Shown: piece by piece, positions 6,873 through 14,043 of the stretch
Numbering within the stretch: the first letter of the stretch is position 1
Layout: every line of letters begins with the position of its first letter
Assembly: GCA_004553545.1 (NCBI GenBank)
Contig: SFLD01000041.1
Location: 1 to 15,856 of the forward strand
Source of the DNA: Clostridiales bacterium
GTDB lineage: Bacteria > Bacillota > Clostridia > Oscillospirales > Oscillospiraceae
Direction of reading: 5' to 3'
Length of the DNA stretch: 15,856 bases
The notes under the pieces: model-generated
Seen by the model: only the letters and a program-made list of their open reading frames with translations
Told to the model about the DNA's origin: nothing
Databases searched by the model: none
Made by a program: the position numbers and the translations under genes

Positions 6873-7154
6873 TCAGAGTTCGTAGTCTACGGCGGCGCGG
6901 CTTTCCCGGATGGACTTGCAGAGGGCGGAGACCGCCTGGTGGCGGGGGTCCGCCTTATAGCGGGCCAGGTCCTCCAGCGAGTCGAAATCCGAGATCAGAG
7001 CGGCGTCATAATTGCCCTCCCCCACGTTCCGGACCACCTGGGACGCCTTCAGCTCCGGGATGACGCCCTGCAGGGCGGCGAGGCCGGAGAGGAACTGCTC
7101 CCGCTCCGTCTCCGTGCCGGGGCGGAATTTCCAAAGTACGATATGTCGGATCAT
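6873..7154 (-). CDS. Dabb (stress-responsive alpha/beta barrel) domain protein, 93 aa
   Basis: A whole-length Dabb domain protein of the dimeric ferredoxin-like fold. Family marks are the N-terminal MIRHIVLWKFRPGTE strand, a helix around FLSGLAALQGVIPELKAS, then YDAALISDFDSLEDLARYKADPRHQAV. Characterised members include plant stress proteins and aromatic cyclase-like enzymes; most bacterial ones have no known reaction. Its ATG at 7154 overlaps the TGA of the aminotransferase gene in an ATGA arrangement, so it depends on that gene for transcription and probably translation, and falls under T-box control. That linkage suggests a role tied to amino-acid metabolism, but no substrate can be named. 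Confidence 0.87.
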   Translation of the reverse strand: MIRHIVLWKFRPGTETEREQFLSGLAALQGVIPELKASQVVRNVGEGNYDAALISDFDSLEDLARYKADPRHQAVSALCKSIRESRAAVDYEL

Positions 7155-8350
7155 GCCATCTTCTCCTTCCGATAACGGTCGATCGCAATGCCAAGGAGCT
7201 CCATGGAGCGGCGGATATCCGCCTCATTGAGGACGTAGGCAATGCGGATCTCGTCTTTTCCCTTGCCGGGGGTGCCGTAAAAGCCCTCGCCGGGGGCGAA
7301 CATCAGCGTCTCGCCCTGGTCCTCGAACTCTTCCAAAAGCCAGGTCTGGAACCGGTCGGCGTCGTCCACCGGCAGCTTTGCCATCAGATAGAAGGCGCCC
7401 TTGGGCTCGCCGCAGACCACGCCCGGGATCTTGTGGAGCCCCTCCACGCAGGCGTTGCGGCGGCGGCGGTACTCATCCCGGGTGGCATTGAAGTAATCGG
7501 GGTCCACACTGTAGAGGGCGGAGGCGCCCAGCTGGTCCAGCGTGGCGGAGCAGAGGCGGCCCTGGCAGAGCTTCATGGCCTGGGCGATGAACTCCGGGTT
7601 CCGGGAGATCAGGGCGCCCACCCGGGCGCCGCAGGCGGAGAAGCGCTTGGAGACAGAGTCCACCACAATGAGGTTCTCCTCGATGCCGGGGATGGTCAGG
7701 AAGGTGGAGAGGGGCTCGCCGCCGTAGACGAACTCCCGGTAGACCTCGTCCGCCACCAGGAAGAGCCCGTGCTCCCGGGCGATGTCCGCGATGAGCTGCA
7801 TCTCCTCCGGCGTCAGGACGGTGCCGGTGGGGTTGCCGGGGTTGGTCACCAGGATGGCCCTGGTCCGCTCCGTGATCAGGGGCTCGATGCGGCTGCGCTC
7901 AGCGTAGCGGTATCCCTCCTCCGGAGAGCTGGGCACGGGGCGGATGCTGCCTCCCGCCACATGGACGAAGGTATTGTAGTTGGTGTAGAAGGGCTCCGGG
8001 ATCAGGATCTCGTCCCCCTCGTCCAGGATGCAGCTCATGGCCATCTGCAGCGCCTCGCTGCCGCCGGTGGTGGCCAGGATGTCCCCCTCCGCCAGGGGCG
8101 CGCCGATGCGCTGATAGTAGCGCTGCACCGCCTCCACATACGCCGGCACGCCGGGAGAGGGGGCATAGGCCAGGACCTCGCTGCGGTAGCTGTGGACGGC
8201 GTCAAAGAAGGCCGGGGGCGTGGGGATGTCCGGCTGACCGATGTTCAGATGATGGATCTTCAGGCCCCGGGCCTCCGCCTTCAGGGCGTAGGGATGGAAC
8301 TTGCGCATAGGGGAGAGATGGCATTGCTGCACCTTGGACGAAAACTGCAT
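7151..8350 (-). CDS. PLP-dependent class I/II aminotransferase, 399 aa, T-box regulated
   Basis: A fold-type I aminotransferase that moves an amino group between an amino acid and a 2-oxo acid using pyridoxal phosphate. Seen: HLNIGQPDIPTP (34-45), ATTGGSEALQMAM (93-105, cofactor phosphate-binding turn), VTNPGNPTGTVLT (168-180, with the Asn contacting the cofactor), VADEVYREFVYGG (199-211, Asp201 and Tyr204), and DSVSKRFSACGARVG (231-245) with Lys235 as the Schiff-base lysine. ATG 8350 has GAGGAGGAA upstream and gives the normal N-terminus; the frame upstream (to 8464) runs into the T-box leader and is not coding. The leader's specifier reads as GCC, which suggests alanine synthesis or an alanine-linked transamination. 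Aspartate or branched-chain specificity cannot be excluded from the protein alone. Confidence 0.9.
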   Translation of the reverse strand: MQFSSKVQQCHLSPMRKFHPYALKAEARGLKIHHLNIGQPDIPTPPAFFDAVHSYRSEVLAYAPSPGVPAYVEAVQRYYQRIGAPLAEGDILATTGGSEALQMAMSCILDEGDEILIPEPFYTNYNTFVHVAGGSIRPVPSSPEEGYRYAERSRIEPLITERTRAILVTNPGNPTGTVLTPEEMQLIADIAREHGLFLVADEVYREFVYGGEPLSTFLTIPGIEENLIVVDSVSKRFSACGARVGALISRNPEFIAQAMKLCQGRLCSATLDQLGASALYSVDPDYFNATRDEYRRRRNACVEGLHKIPGVVCGEPKGAFYLMAKLPVDDADRFQTWLLEEFEDQGETLMFAPGEGFYGTPGKGKDEIRIAYVLNEADIRRSMELLGIAIDRYRKEKMA

Positions 8351-8370
8351 GATAAACTTCCTCCTCATCA

Positions 8371-8406
8371 AAAAAAGAAACGCCCCTGACATCACTGTCA
8401 GGGGCG
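8371..8406 (-). terminator. T-box regulatory terminator
   Basis: An 11-bp perfect stem (8406-8396 with 8391-8381) has a GTGA loop and is followed by TTTCTTTTTT. It lies 11 bases after the T-box sequence, whose antiterminator competes with it. Confidence 0.93.
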
Positions 8407-8624
8407 AAAGCTGCTTCCGCGGTACCACCCTGATCTGCCCCTCCCCAAAGGACGGGCATCTCATGTCATCCGGTAACGGGGATGGGTCGTCCCGCTCATC
8501 GCGGGCGGCTCCAAAGCGGCTGCTTCCCGGCGTGGGCTGAGGGCTTGCACCATCTCCCTCTCGCTGAAAACCGGTTTCGGAAAGCTGACTTCTTCACGGC
8601 GATCTCCATTGTGCACTTGGATTA
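8371..8624 (-). promoter_or_regulatory. T-box leader (transcription-terminating, predicted alanine specifier)
   Basis: On the - strand the invariant T-box AGGGTGGTACCGCGG lies at 8431-8417 and is followed by the terminator. The UGGU in it would pair with the ACCA end of an uncharged tRNA, so a discriminator base A is expected, as in tRNA-Ala. The distal stem I segment GAGAGGGAGATGGTGCAAG is recognisable. A helix GCTTTCC/GGGAAGC (3' arm ending at 8522) borders the specifier loop. By alignment from memory with glyQS (codon, one purine, five-base helix strand, GAGC), the specifier is GCC at 8520-8518, followed by G, CTTTG and GAGC. High uncharged tRNA should favour the antiterminator and switch on the aminotransferase-Dabb operon. 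Confidence 0.92.
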
Positions 8625-8630
8625 GGTCTT

Positions 8631-8659
8631 AGGATAGCCCATTTCCCATCCCTTGTCAA
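8631..8659 (-). promoter_or_regulatory. Promoter of the T-box leader
   Basis: A consensus -35 TTGACA (8659-8654), a 17-base spacer and TATCCT (8636-8631). Transcription should start near 8624 and give a leader of about 270 bases before the aminotransferase ATG. Confidence 0.85.
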
Positions 8660-8667
8660 GGGGGATC

Positions 8668-8700
8668 GGGGAAAGTTATTTTCTTCGCAAACTTTTCCCC
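8668..8700 (-). terminator. Imperfect hairpin just after ftsK (weak terminator candidate)
   Basis: Downstream of the ftsK stop, GGGGAAAAGTT (8700-8690) can pair with AACTTTCCCC (8677-8668) with one bulged A. No T-run follows, so it may be a weak or factor-dependent end, or an mRNA-stabilising hairpin. It lies immediately upstream of the T-box promoter. Confidence 0.35.
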
Positions 8701-8703
8701 GGC

Positions 8704-11322
8704 TCACTCCTCCCCCTCCAGGGGGAAGGGCGGCTCCCCGGCAGAGGGGGCGGGACCCATCTTCATCTCCTGCCACTGCTCCTTGGTGATGAGCAGGGCC
8801 CGGGGCTTGGTGCCCTCAAAGGGACCCACGATGCCCTTTTCCTCCATCTGGTCCACCAGGCGGGCGGCCCGGGAGTAGCCCAGCTTCAGCCGCCGCTGCA
8901 GCATGGAGACGGAGGCCTGTCCCAGCTCCAGCACCACGTCCACCGCGGCGGGGAAGAGCTCGTCGGCCTCGCCGGCGTCCTCATCCTGGGGGGCGGAGGC
9001 GGCGCTCTTGCCGCCCTTTTCCTTCTCCTGGACGGACTCCTCGATCTTGCGCATGACCTCGTCGGAGTAGTCCGCCTCGCCGGTGGACTTCACATACTCC
9101 ACCACCCGCTCGATCTCCTCCGGCGTGATGAAGCAGCCCTGGACCCGGACGGGCTTGCCGATGCCCAGGGGAGCGTAGAGCATGTCGCCCTTGCCGATGA
9201 GCTTCTCCGCGCCGGAGTTGTCCAGGATGATCCGGGACTCCAGGGAAGAGGCCACCGCGAAGGCGATGCGGCTGGGGATATTGGCCTTCATGAGGCCGGT
9301 GATGACATCCGCCGAGGGACGCTGGGTGGCGATGACCAGGTGGACACCGGCGGCGCGGCCCATCTGGGCCACCCGGCAGATGGACTCCTCCACCTCCTTG
9401 GCGGCCACCAACATCAGGTCCGCCAGCTCGTCGATGACCACCACCACGCTTGGCAGGTGCTCCAGCTCGTCCGTGGTCTTGGCCAGGGCATTGTAGCCTG
9501 CAAGGTCCTTCACATTGTGCTCGGAGAAGAGCTTGTAGCGCTTCATCATCTCAAAGACCGCCCACTGCAGGGCGCCGGCAGCCTTCTTGGGGTCCGTCAC
9601 CACCGGGATCAGCAGGTGGGGGATGCCGTTGTAGGGGGCCAGTTCCACCATCTTGGGGTCCACCATGATGAAGCGGACATCCTCCGGCGAGGACTTGTAG
9701 AGCAGACTCACGATGAGGGAGTTGGTGCAGACGGACTTGCCGGAGCCGGTGGTACCGGCGATGAGCACGTGGGGGAGCTTCGCGATGTTGCCGATGATGC
9801 ACTTGCCGGAGATGTCCTTGCCCAGGGCAAAGGCCACCTTGGAGGGGTTCTCGGTGAAGTCCCGGGTCTCCAGCACATCCCGGATGAGGACGCTGGTGAC
9901 CTGCTTGTTGGGGACCTCGATGCCCACCACAGAGATCTTCTCCGGGATGGGGGCGATGCGCACGCCGGTGGCCCCCAGGGCCAGGGCGATGTCGTCGGCC
10001 AGGTTGGTGATCTTGCTGAGCTTCACGCCCTGGTCCAGCACGAACTCATAGCGGGTGACGGAGGGACCGTGGACCACGTCCCCGGCGGTGGCGTCCACGC
10101 CGAAGCTGGCCAACGTCTCCGAGAGCCGCCGGGAGTTGTTCCGCAGCTCCGCCCCGGCCTCCACCACGTTGCCGCCGGGGTTCTCGTTCAAAAGCGTGAT
10201 GGGCGGGAACTGATAGACATCCTCCTCCGCCGCCTTGCGCTCCTCGATCTCCTGGGTGACGGCGGCCGCGGCGTTCTCCACCTCTGCGGCCGTGTTCTGC
10301 CGCTCCTTTTTGGGGGCGGGCTCTGCCGGGATGGCAGGGGCAGGGGCAGGGGCAGGCTGGGCGGCCGGTGCGGGCGCCGGGGCAGGCGTCGGGACTGCCG
10401 GAGCTGGGGCGCTCTCCCCCTTGGGGGCGCTCTCCTCCGTCAGGATCTGGTCCGGGGTCTTCTGGCTCTCGGACTTGGGGCGGAAGAAGCCGCCGAGGAT
10501 GCCCTTTTTCTTCTCCGGACTCTCCGGGATGGCGGGAGGGGCCTGTCTTGCGGGCTTGGTTGCCGCCGGTTCGTCGTCCAGGGGGAAGTCGATCTGGACC
10601 TTCTCCTCCGTCCGGCGGCGGGGCTTGGGCTCGATGGGCGTCAGGCGGACGCCCTTGCCCTCCGGGGCCTTGCCGCCCTTCCGGGGCGGCTCCTCCGGCT
10701 CCTCCTCATACTGGGGCCGACTGCGGTTCTTCTCGATAATGGCCCCCAGGGTCAGCCGCAGGGCCACCATCAGCAGCACCACGAGGATCGCGGTGAAGAG
10801 GATCAGGGAGGCCACCCGGGAGAAGACCGCCACCGATCCCACCGCCAGCGCCCCGGAGAGGACGCCGCCGGATGTCATGGCAAGGCCGCTGCTCCAGAGG
10901 ACCTTCAAAATGCCCACGCCGGAGGTGAACTCCAGCTTGCAGGCCACCATGTGGGCCAGGGACCCGGCGAAAAGGGGGATCAGCATGGCGCAGGTGACCC
11001 GCAGGCGCACGGGCCGCCCGTGGTGGCAGAAGAGGATCAGGGCGGAGCCCAGCATGGCCGGGGCCATGAGGTAGTACCCATAGCCGAAGAGCCCCTTCAC
11101 CAGCATGGCGAGCCAGTCGATGAAGATGGCCTCCCCCCCGAAGTAGCTGACGGTGAGGCACAGCGTCAGAAGGCACAGCACGCCGCCCCAGACCTCCCGC
11201 CGGATGGGGTTTTTCTGGGGCTGGGCGCTCTTGCGCCCGCCGGAGCGGGCGGACGTGCTGGCGGAGCGGGAGCCCCCGCTCTTGGAACTGCCGGAACTGC
11301 TTTTTTTCTGCGTCGCTGCCAT
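8704..11322 (-). CDS. ftsK: FtsK/SpoIIIE-family DNA translocase, 872 aa
   Basis: A septum-located ATP-driven DNA pump that clears chromosome DNA during division or sporulation. N-terminal basic Ser/Lys-rich tail (1-40), then about four membrane helices (roughly 48-195), then a low-complexity linker rich in Pro, Ala, Lys and Glu (about 200-370). The motor follows: the VVHGPSVTRYEFVLDQGVKLSK region, Walker A AGTTGSGKS with Lys529, and Walker B VVVVIDELADLM with Asp631-Glu632. The C-terminal winged-helix gamma domain spans about 786-850 (VDVVLELGQASVSMLQRRL, SRAARLVDQMEEKGIVGP) and in the family reads oriented chromosome sequences. The ATG at 11322 follows GGGAGGTG. It starts 36 bases after uppP ends with no terminator between, so co-transcription is likely. 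Whether it works as FtsK or as sporulation SpoIIIE cannot be told. Confidence 0.95.
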   Translation of the reverse strand: MAATQKKSSSGSSKSGGSRSASTSARSGGRKSAQPQKNPIRREVWGGVLCLLTLCLTVSYFGGEAIFIDWLAMLVKGLFGYGYYLMAPAMLGSALILFCHHGRPVRLRVTCAMLIPLFAGSLAHMVACKLEFTSGVGILKVLWSSGLAMTSGGVLSGALAVGSVAVFSRVASLILFTAILVVLLMVALRLTLGAIIEKNRSRPQYEEEPEEPPRKGGKAPEGKGVRLTPIEPKPRRRTEEKVQIDFPLDDEPAATKPARQAPPAIPESPEKKKGILGGFFRPKSESQKTPDQILTEESAPKGESAPAPAVPTPAPAPAPAAQPAPAPAPAIPAEPAPKKERQNTAAEVENAAAAVTQEIEERKAAEEDVYQFPPITLLNENPGGNVVEAGAELRNNSRRLSETLASFGVDATAGDVVHGPSVTRYEFVLDQGVKLSKITNLADDIALALGATGVRIAPIPEKISVVGIEVPNKQVTSVLIRDVLETRDFTENPSKVAFALGKDISGKCIIGNIAKLPHVLIAGTTGSGKSVCTNSLIVSLLYKSSPEDVRFIMVDPKMVELAPYNGIPHLLIPVVTDPKKAAGALQWAVFEMMKRYKLFSEHNVKDLAGYNALAKTTDELEHLPSVVVVIDELADLMLVAAKEVEESICRVAQMGRAAGVHLVIATQRPSADVITGLMKANIPSRIAFAVASSLESRIILDNSGAEKLIGKGDMLYAPLGIGKPVRVQGCFITPEEIERVVEYVKSTGEADYSDEVMRKIEESVQEKEKGGKSAASAPQDEDAGEADELFPAAVDVVLELGQASVSMLQRRLKLGYSRAARLVDQMEEKGIVGPFEGTKPRALLITKEQWQEMKMGPAPSAGEPPFPLEGEE

Positions 11323-11358
11323 GGCGGCACCTCCCGGTATGTAATCTGGCGAATGGGA

Positions 11359-12192
11359 TCAGCGGGTAAACTTCAAAATCAGGGTCAGAAGGCCCACGGC
11401 CCAGCAGTAGTAGGCGAACCAGCCGAAGCGGCCCCGGTTCGCGATCATTTTCAAAAGGCGGATGCAGGCGTAGCCGGAGACGGCGGCCACCAGGACGCCC
11501 ACCAGGTACACCGGCAGCTCCCCCCAGTTGACCCCGGCATCCAGGGCGTCCTTGATGGAGAGGATGTTGGCTCCCAGCACCGCCGGGATGGAGAGGATGA
11601 AGGAAAAGCGCACGGCGAACTTCCGCTCAAAGCCCACAAGGCAGCCGGTGGTGATGGTGGTGCCGGAGCGGGAGAGGCCAGGGCAGGTGGCGAAGGCCTG
11701 GGAGATGCCCACGATGAGGGCGTCCGTCATCCGGGCGCTGCGCTCCTTCTTCCGGCCCTTTTTCACCCGGTCGCTGAAAAACAGCAGGAAGCCCGTGAGG
11801 ATCAGGGCCGCCGCCACCACGTAGAGGTTGTCGGAAAGGCCCTCGATCCGGTCCTTGAAGGGCAGCACCGCGAAGAGAGGCAGCGTGCCCACGATGACCA
11901 GCAGGATCATCCGCCGGGCCGGGGGCAGGGGCGCAGGGGTGGAATGATGGGCGATATCCCGGATGCCCCGGAAGAACTCCAGGATCATCTCCCCGATCTC
12001 CGGCCAGTAGGCGATGAAGACCGCCACCAGGGTGCCCAGGTGCAGCAGGACGTCAAAAAACTGGGGGATGTTCTCCGTCCCGTCCATGTTGAGAAGCTGA
12101 CTGGCAATGGCCAGATGGCCGGAGCTGGAGATGGGCAGGAACTCCGTCACGCCCTGGACCAGGCCCAGCAGGATGGATGTAAGGAAAGACAT
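11359..12192 (-). CDS. uppP: Undecaprenyl-diphosphatase UppP/BacA, 277 aa
   Basis: An integral membrane enzyme that dephosphorylates undecaprenyl pyrophosphate to recycle the carrier lipid for peptidoglycan synthesis; extra copies give bacitracin resistance. Both catalytic motifs are intact: QGVTEFLPISSSGHL at 13-27 (Glu17, Ser22-24, His26) and PGLSRSGTT at 171-179 (Arg175). About eight hydrophobic helices follow the family layout, and length is typical. ATG 12192 gives the usual MSFLTSILLGLVQG N-terminus; GGGAG lies about 10 bases upstream. The longer frame to 12267 crosses a hairpin leader and is not expected to be coding. A promoter overlaps the end of the preceding ABC-F gene, but with no terminator between the genes the antibiotic-type ABC-F transcript probably reads into uppP as well. 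Confidence 0.95.
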   Translation of the reverse strand: MSFLTSILLGLVQGVTEFLPISSSGHLAIASQLLNMDGTENIPQFFDVLLHLGTLVAVFIAYWPEIGEMILEFFRGIRDIAHHSTPAPLPPARRMILLVIVGTLPLFAVLPFKDRIEGLSDNLYVVAAALILTGFLLFFSDRVKKGRKKERSARMTDALIVGISQAFATCPGLSRSGTTITTGCLVGFERKFAVRFSFILSIPAVLGANILSIKDALDAGVNWGELPVYLVGVLVAAVSGYACIRLLKMIANRGRFGWFAYYCWAVGLLTLILKFTR

Positions 12193-12223
12193 GGCTTCCA
12201 CGCTCCCGATTCTTGGATTTTGC

Positions 12224-12264
12224 TTCCCCGGCGGAGACCGCCGGAGGTCCCCCCTTCCGGGGAA
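12224..12264 (-). repeat. Nested inverted repeats in the uppP leader
   Basis: On the - strand TTCCCCGG (12264-12257) is the exact complement of CCGGGGAA (12231-12224). Inside it, CCGGCGG and CCGCCGG (12244-12238 and 12234-12228) form a 7-bp hairpin with a TCT loop. The inner 3' arm shares bases with the outer 3' arm, so the full inner and outer stems exclude each other. No T-run follows, so it is not a simple terminator; it may protect the mRNA or affect uppP translation. Confidence 0.5.
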
Positions 12265-12281
12265 CACGCCATAGATAGATG

Positions 12282-12311
12282 ATTATAGCACACTTTGCGG
12301 AAGAATGCCAG
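12282..12311 (-). promoter_or_regulatory. Promoter for uppP overlapping the end of the ABC-F gene
   Basis: TATAAT (12287-12282) with extended TGC before it shares bases with the TAA stop of the ABC-F gene (12285-12283). CTGGCA (12311-12306), 18 bases upstream, is a partial -35. It would give uppP-ftsK a supply of transcript independent of the attenuator. Confidence 0.55.
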
Positions 12312-13818
12312 AGCGAATTCCGTCGCCTCCGAGGCGAAGGGTCCGGGTGGCGATGCGCTCGCAGAAGCGGCGGTCATGCTCCACGAAGATCATGGTGGGG
12401 CGGTACTCCACCAGCAGCTCCTCGATCTGGATGCGGGAGAGAACGTCGATAAAGTTCATGGGCTCGTCCCAGAGGAAGAGGTGGGCCCGCTCCGAAAGGC
12501 TCCGGGCCAGGAGGACCTTTTTCTTCTGGCCGCTGCTGAAGTCCGCGATGTCCTTCTCAAACTGGCTCCGGGAGAAATCCAGCTTCCGGAGGATGGTGAG
12601 GAAGAGGCTCCGGTCGATCCCGGCGCGCTCCGCCAGGTCCCAGAGGCTGCCGGAGAGGGCGGAGGTATCCTGGCTCACATAGGAGACCGTGAGCTGGGAG
12701 CCGAGGTCCACCCGGCCGGTATGGGGGATCTCCTCCCCGCAGAGGAGCTTCAGAATGCTGGACTTCCCGCAGCCGTTGGGGCCCAGGATGGCAAGGCGCT
12801 CCCCACTCTCCAGGGAGAAGCTGAGGTCCCGGAAGACCGGGCCATGGCCGTAGTCCACCGTCAGGTCCCGGACCTCCAGCAATCGCTTTTTGTGGTAGGG
12901 GAGCGCCGTGAGCTTCAGGCTCTCCTCCCGCTCCCGGTTTTTCAGCAGGGCGGACTTCTCCTCCATGGCCCGCATTTGGCGGCGCTCCAGGTTTTTGCGG
13001 CGCTGCTGCATCCGGCGGGACCGCTCACCGATGTAGGCCCGGCCGCCGCCCTCGTTGTACCTCTCCCGGTGCTCGATGGCGCCGATCTTTTCGCTCTCCA
13101 GCTTGTCCGCCCAGGCCCGGGACTGCCGGGCGGCGGATTCCAGGCGGCGGATGTCCTTGCGGAGGCGCTGGTCCTGGGCCAGCTCAAAGGCGTCCTGGCG
13201 CCGCTTGTTCTCCCACCAGGTGGAGAAGTTCCCCTTTTGCAGGGTGATGTCCGCCCGGTTGATGGCCAGGATATGGTCCACGCAGCCATCCAGGAAGGCC
13301 CGGTCGTGGGAGACCAGGAGGTAGCCTCGCTTTCCCCGGAGGTAGCGGCTCAGCACCTCCCGGCCATGGAGGTCCAAGTGGTTGGTGGGCTCGTCGATGA
13401 GGAGGAAGCGGTCCTCCCCCAGGAAGAGGATGGCCAGGAGGACCTTGGTCCGCTCCCCGTGGGAGAGGCTCCCATAGGGGCGGTCCAGGACCGCCCCGTC
13501 CAGCTCCAGGCCCGCCAGCTCCCGCTCCAGCTCCCAGGTCTCCCTGCCGGGGGACAGGCGCTCCGCCACCTCCGCCACGGTCTTCGCCGGCTCCTCCACC
13601 GGGTAGGGGAAGTAGGCGAAGTCCACGGAGGCGCTGATCTTCCCCTGGTAGGGGTACTGTCCCAGCAGGAGCCGGAGGAAGGTGGTCTTGCCCCGGCCGT
13701 TCCGGCCCACAAAGCCCAAACGCCAATCGGTGTCGATCTGGAAACTGACGTCCTCGAAGATGTTCTCATAGCTGCCGTCGTAGGCAAAGGTCAGGTTCTG
13801 TACGTCAATGAGGGACAT
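12283..13818 (-). CDS. Lsa/CplR-like ABC-F ribosomal protection protein, 511 aa
   Basis: Antibiotic-resistance ABC-F proteins of this type bind the ribosomal E site and dislodge lincosamides, streptogramin A or pleuromutilins. First cassette: Walker A GRNGRGKTT at 38-46, signature LSHGE at 118-122, Walker B LLIDEPTNHLDL from 139, and H-loop His171. The interdomain arm (about 190-305) is highly charged with QKGNFSTWWENKRRQDAFELA and a long Arg/Glu helix pair. Second cassette: Walker A GPNGCGKSS at 346-354, FSSGQKKKVLLARSL at 427-441, WDEPMNFIDV at 450-459, and EHD at 480-482. The near-identical phrasing to LsaA in the NGRGKTT, VSHDRAF, DHILAI and SYV-Q motifs supports the subclass. ATG 13818 has GGAG seven bases upstream. 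Expression is controlled by the uORF/terminator leader. The exact drug spectrum is not readable from sequence. Confidence 0.88.
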   Translation of the reverse strand: MSLIDVQNLTFAYDGSYENIFEDVSFQIDTDWRLGFVGRNGRGKTTFLRLLLGQYPYQGKISASVDFAYFPYPVEEPAKTVAEVAERLSPGRETWELERELAGLELDGAVLDRPYGSLSHGERTKVLLAILFLGEDRFLLIDEPTNHLDLHGREVLSRYLRGKRGYLLVSHDRAFLDGCVDHILAINRADITLQKGNFSTWWENKRRQDAFELAQDQRLRKDIRRLESAARQSRAWADKLESEKIGAIEHRERYNEGGGRAYIGERSRRMQQRRKNLERRQMRAMEEKSALLKNREREESLKLTALPYHKKRLLEVRDLTVDYGHGPVFRDLSFSLESGERLAILGPNGCGKSSILKLLCGEEIPHTGRVDLGSQLTVSYVSQDTSALSGSLWDLAERAGIDRSLFLTILRKLDFSRSQFEKDIADFSSGQKKKVLLARSLSERAHLFLWDEPMNFIDVLSRIQIEELLVEYRPTMIFVEHDRRFCERIATRTLRLGGDGIRSGILPQSVL

Positions 13819-13819
13819 G

Positions 13820-13882
13820 GTCGTTCTCCTTTCTCACATGAAAAAACGGCTGCGGGAACGATCCCGCAGCCGAGAGAACGAC
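13820..13882 (-). promoter_or_regulatory. Attenuator with ribosome-site-sequestering outer helix before the ABC-F gene
   Basis: Inner part: an 11-bp perfect terminator stem (13872-13862 with 13857-13847), TCGT loop, then TTTTTT (13846-13841), just before the ribosome site. Outer part: GTCGTTCTC (13882-13874) is the exact complement of GAGAACGAC (13828-13820), which contains GAG of the GGAG ribosome site and ends one base before the ATG. A read-through RNA could therefore also hide its start site. Confidence 0.8.
13841..13872 (-). terminator. Conditional rho-independent terminator in the ABC-F leader
   Basis: CGGCTGCGGGA pairs perfectly with TCCCGCAGCCG around TCGT and is followed by six T residues. 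It lies between the promoter and the start codon of the gene it precedes, so it must be regulated for the gene to be expressed. Confidence 0.93.
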
Positions 13883-13992
13883 AGAAAAAGACTGTGCCCC
13901 CGCTGCTGAAAGGATGTTTCCCGCGTCAAAGGCACAACGACTCCGGCAGCCCGCCCCTGGGCGGCCGCCAAACGATGCAGTTATGCCAGCTG

Positions 13993-14010
13993 TCAGCGGG
14001 TAATGGACAT
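13993..14010 (-). CDS. Leader peptide uORF (MSITR)
   Basis: ATG TCC ATT ACC CGC TGA on the - strand, about 28 bases after the expected transcription start, with AGGAG eight bases before the ATG. It is the only small frame in the leader that I found with a convincing ribosome site. Short uORFs in front of resistance ABC-F genes are known to sense ribosome stalling by the drug and control a downstream terminator; here the uORF start region is also complementary to a downstream leader segment. The peptide itself has no recognised stalling motif. Confidence 0.65.
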   Translation of the reverse strand: MSITR

Positions 14011-14043
14011 CCTTTCAACTCCTGTCTGTGTTAGGTTACACTC

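Noticed and set aside
6791..7063. A 90-codon frame starting right at the expected start of the orphan promoter (leaderless ATG).
   Set aside because: It has no ribosome site, crosses a 15-bp hairpin, and becomes low-complexity Pro/Arg/Gly antisense to the Dabb gene.
7433..8389. A 318-codon open frame on the + strand.
   Set aside because: Shadow of the aminotransferase; it runs into the T-box terminator.
8653..12282. A 1209-codon open frame on the + strand.
   Set aside because: It is the antisense shadow of ftsK and uppP, caused by high GC third positions. Its composition is rich in Gly, His, Asp, Leu and Ala with no domain, and it has no ribosome site or promoter.
12295..14034. A 579-codon open frame on the + strand.
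   Set aside because: Shadow of the Lsa-like ABC-F gene; it also crosses that gene's terminator, uORF and leader.
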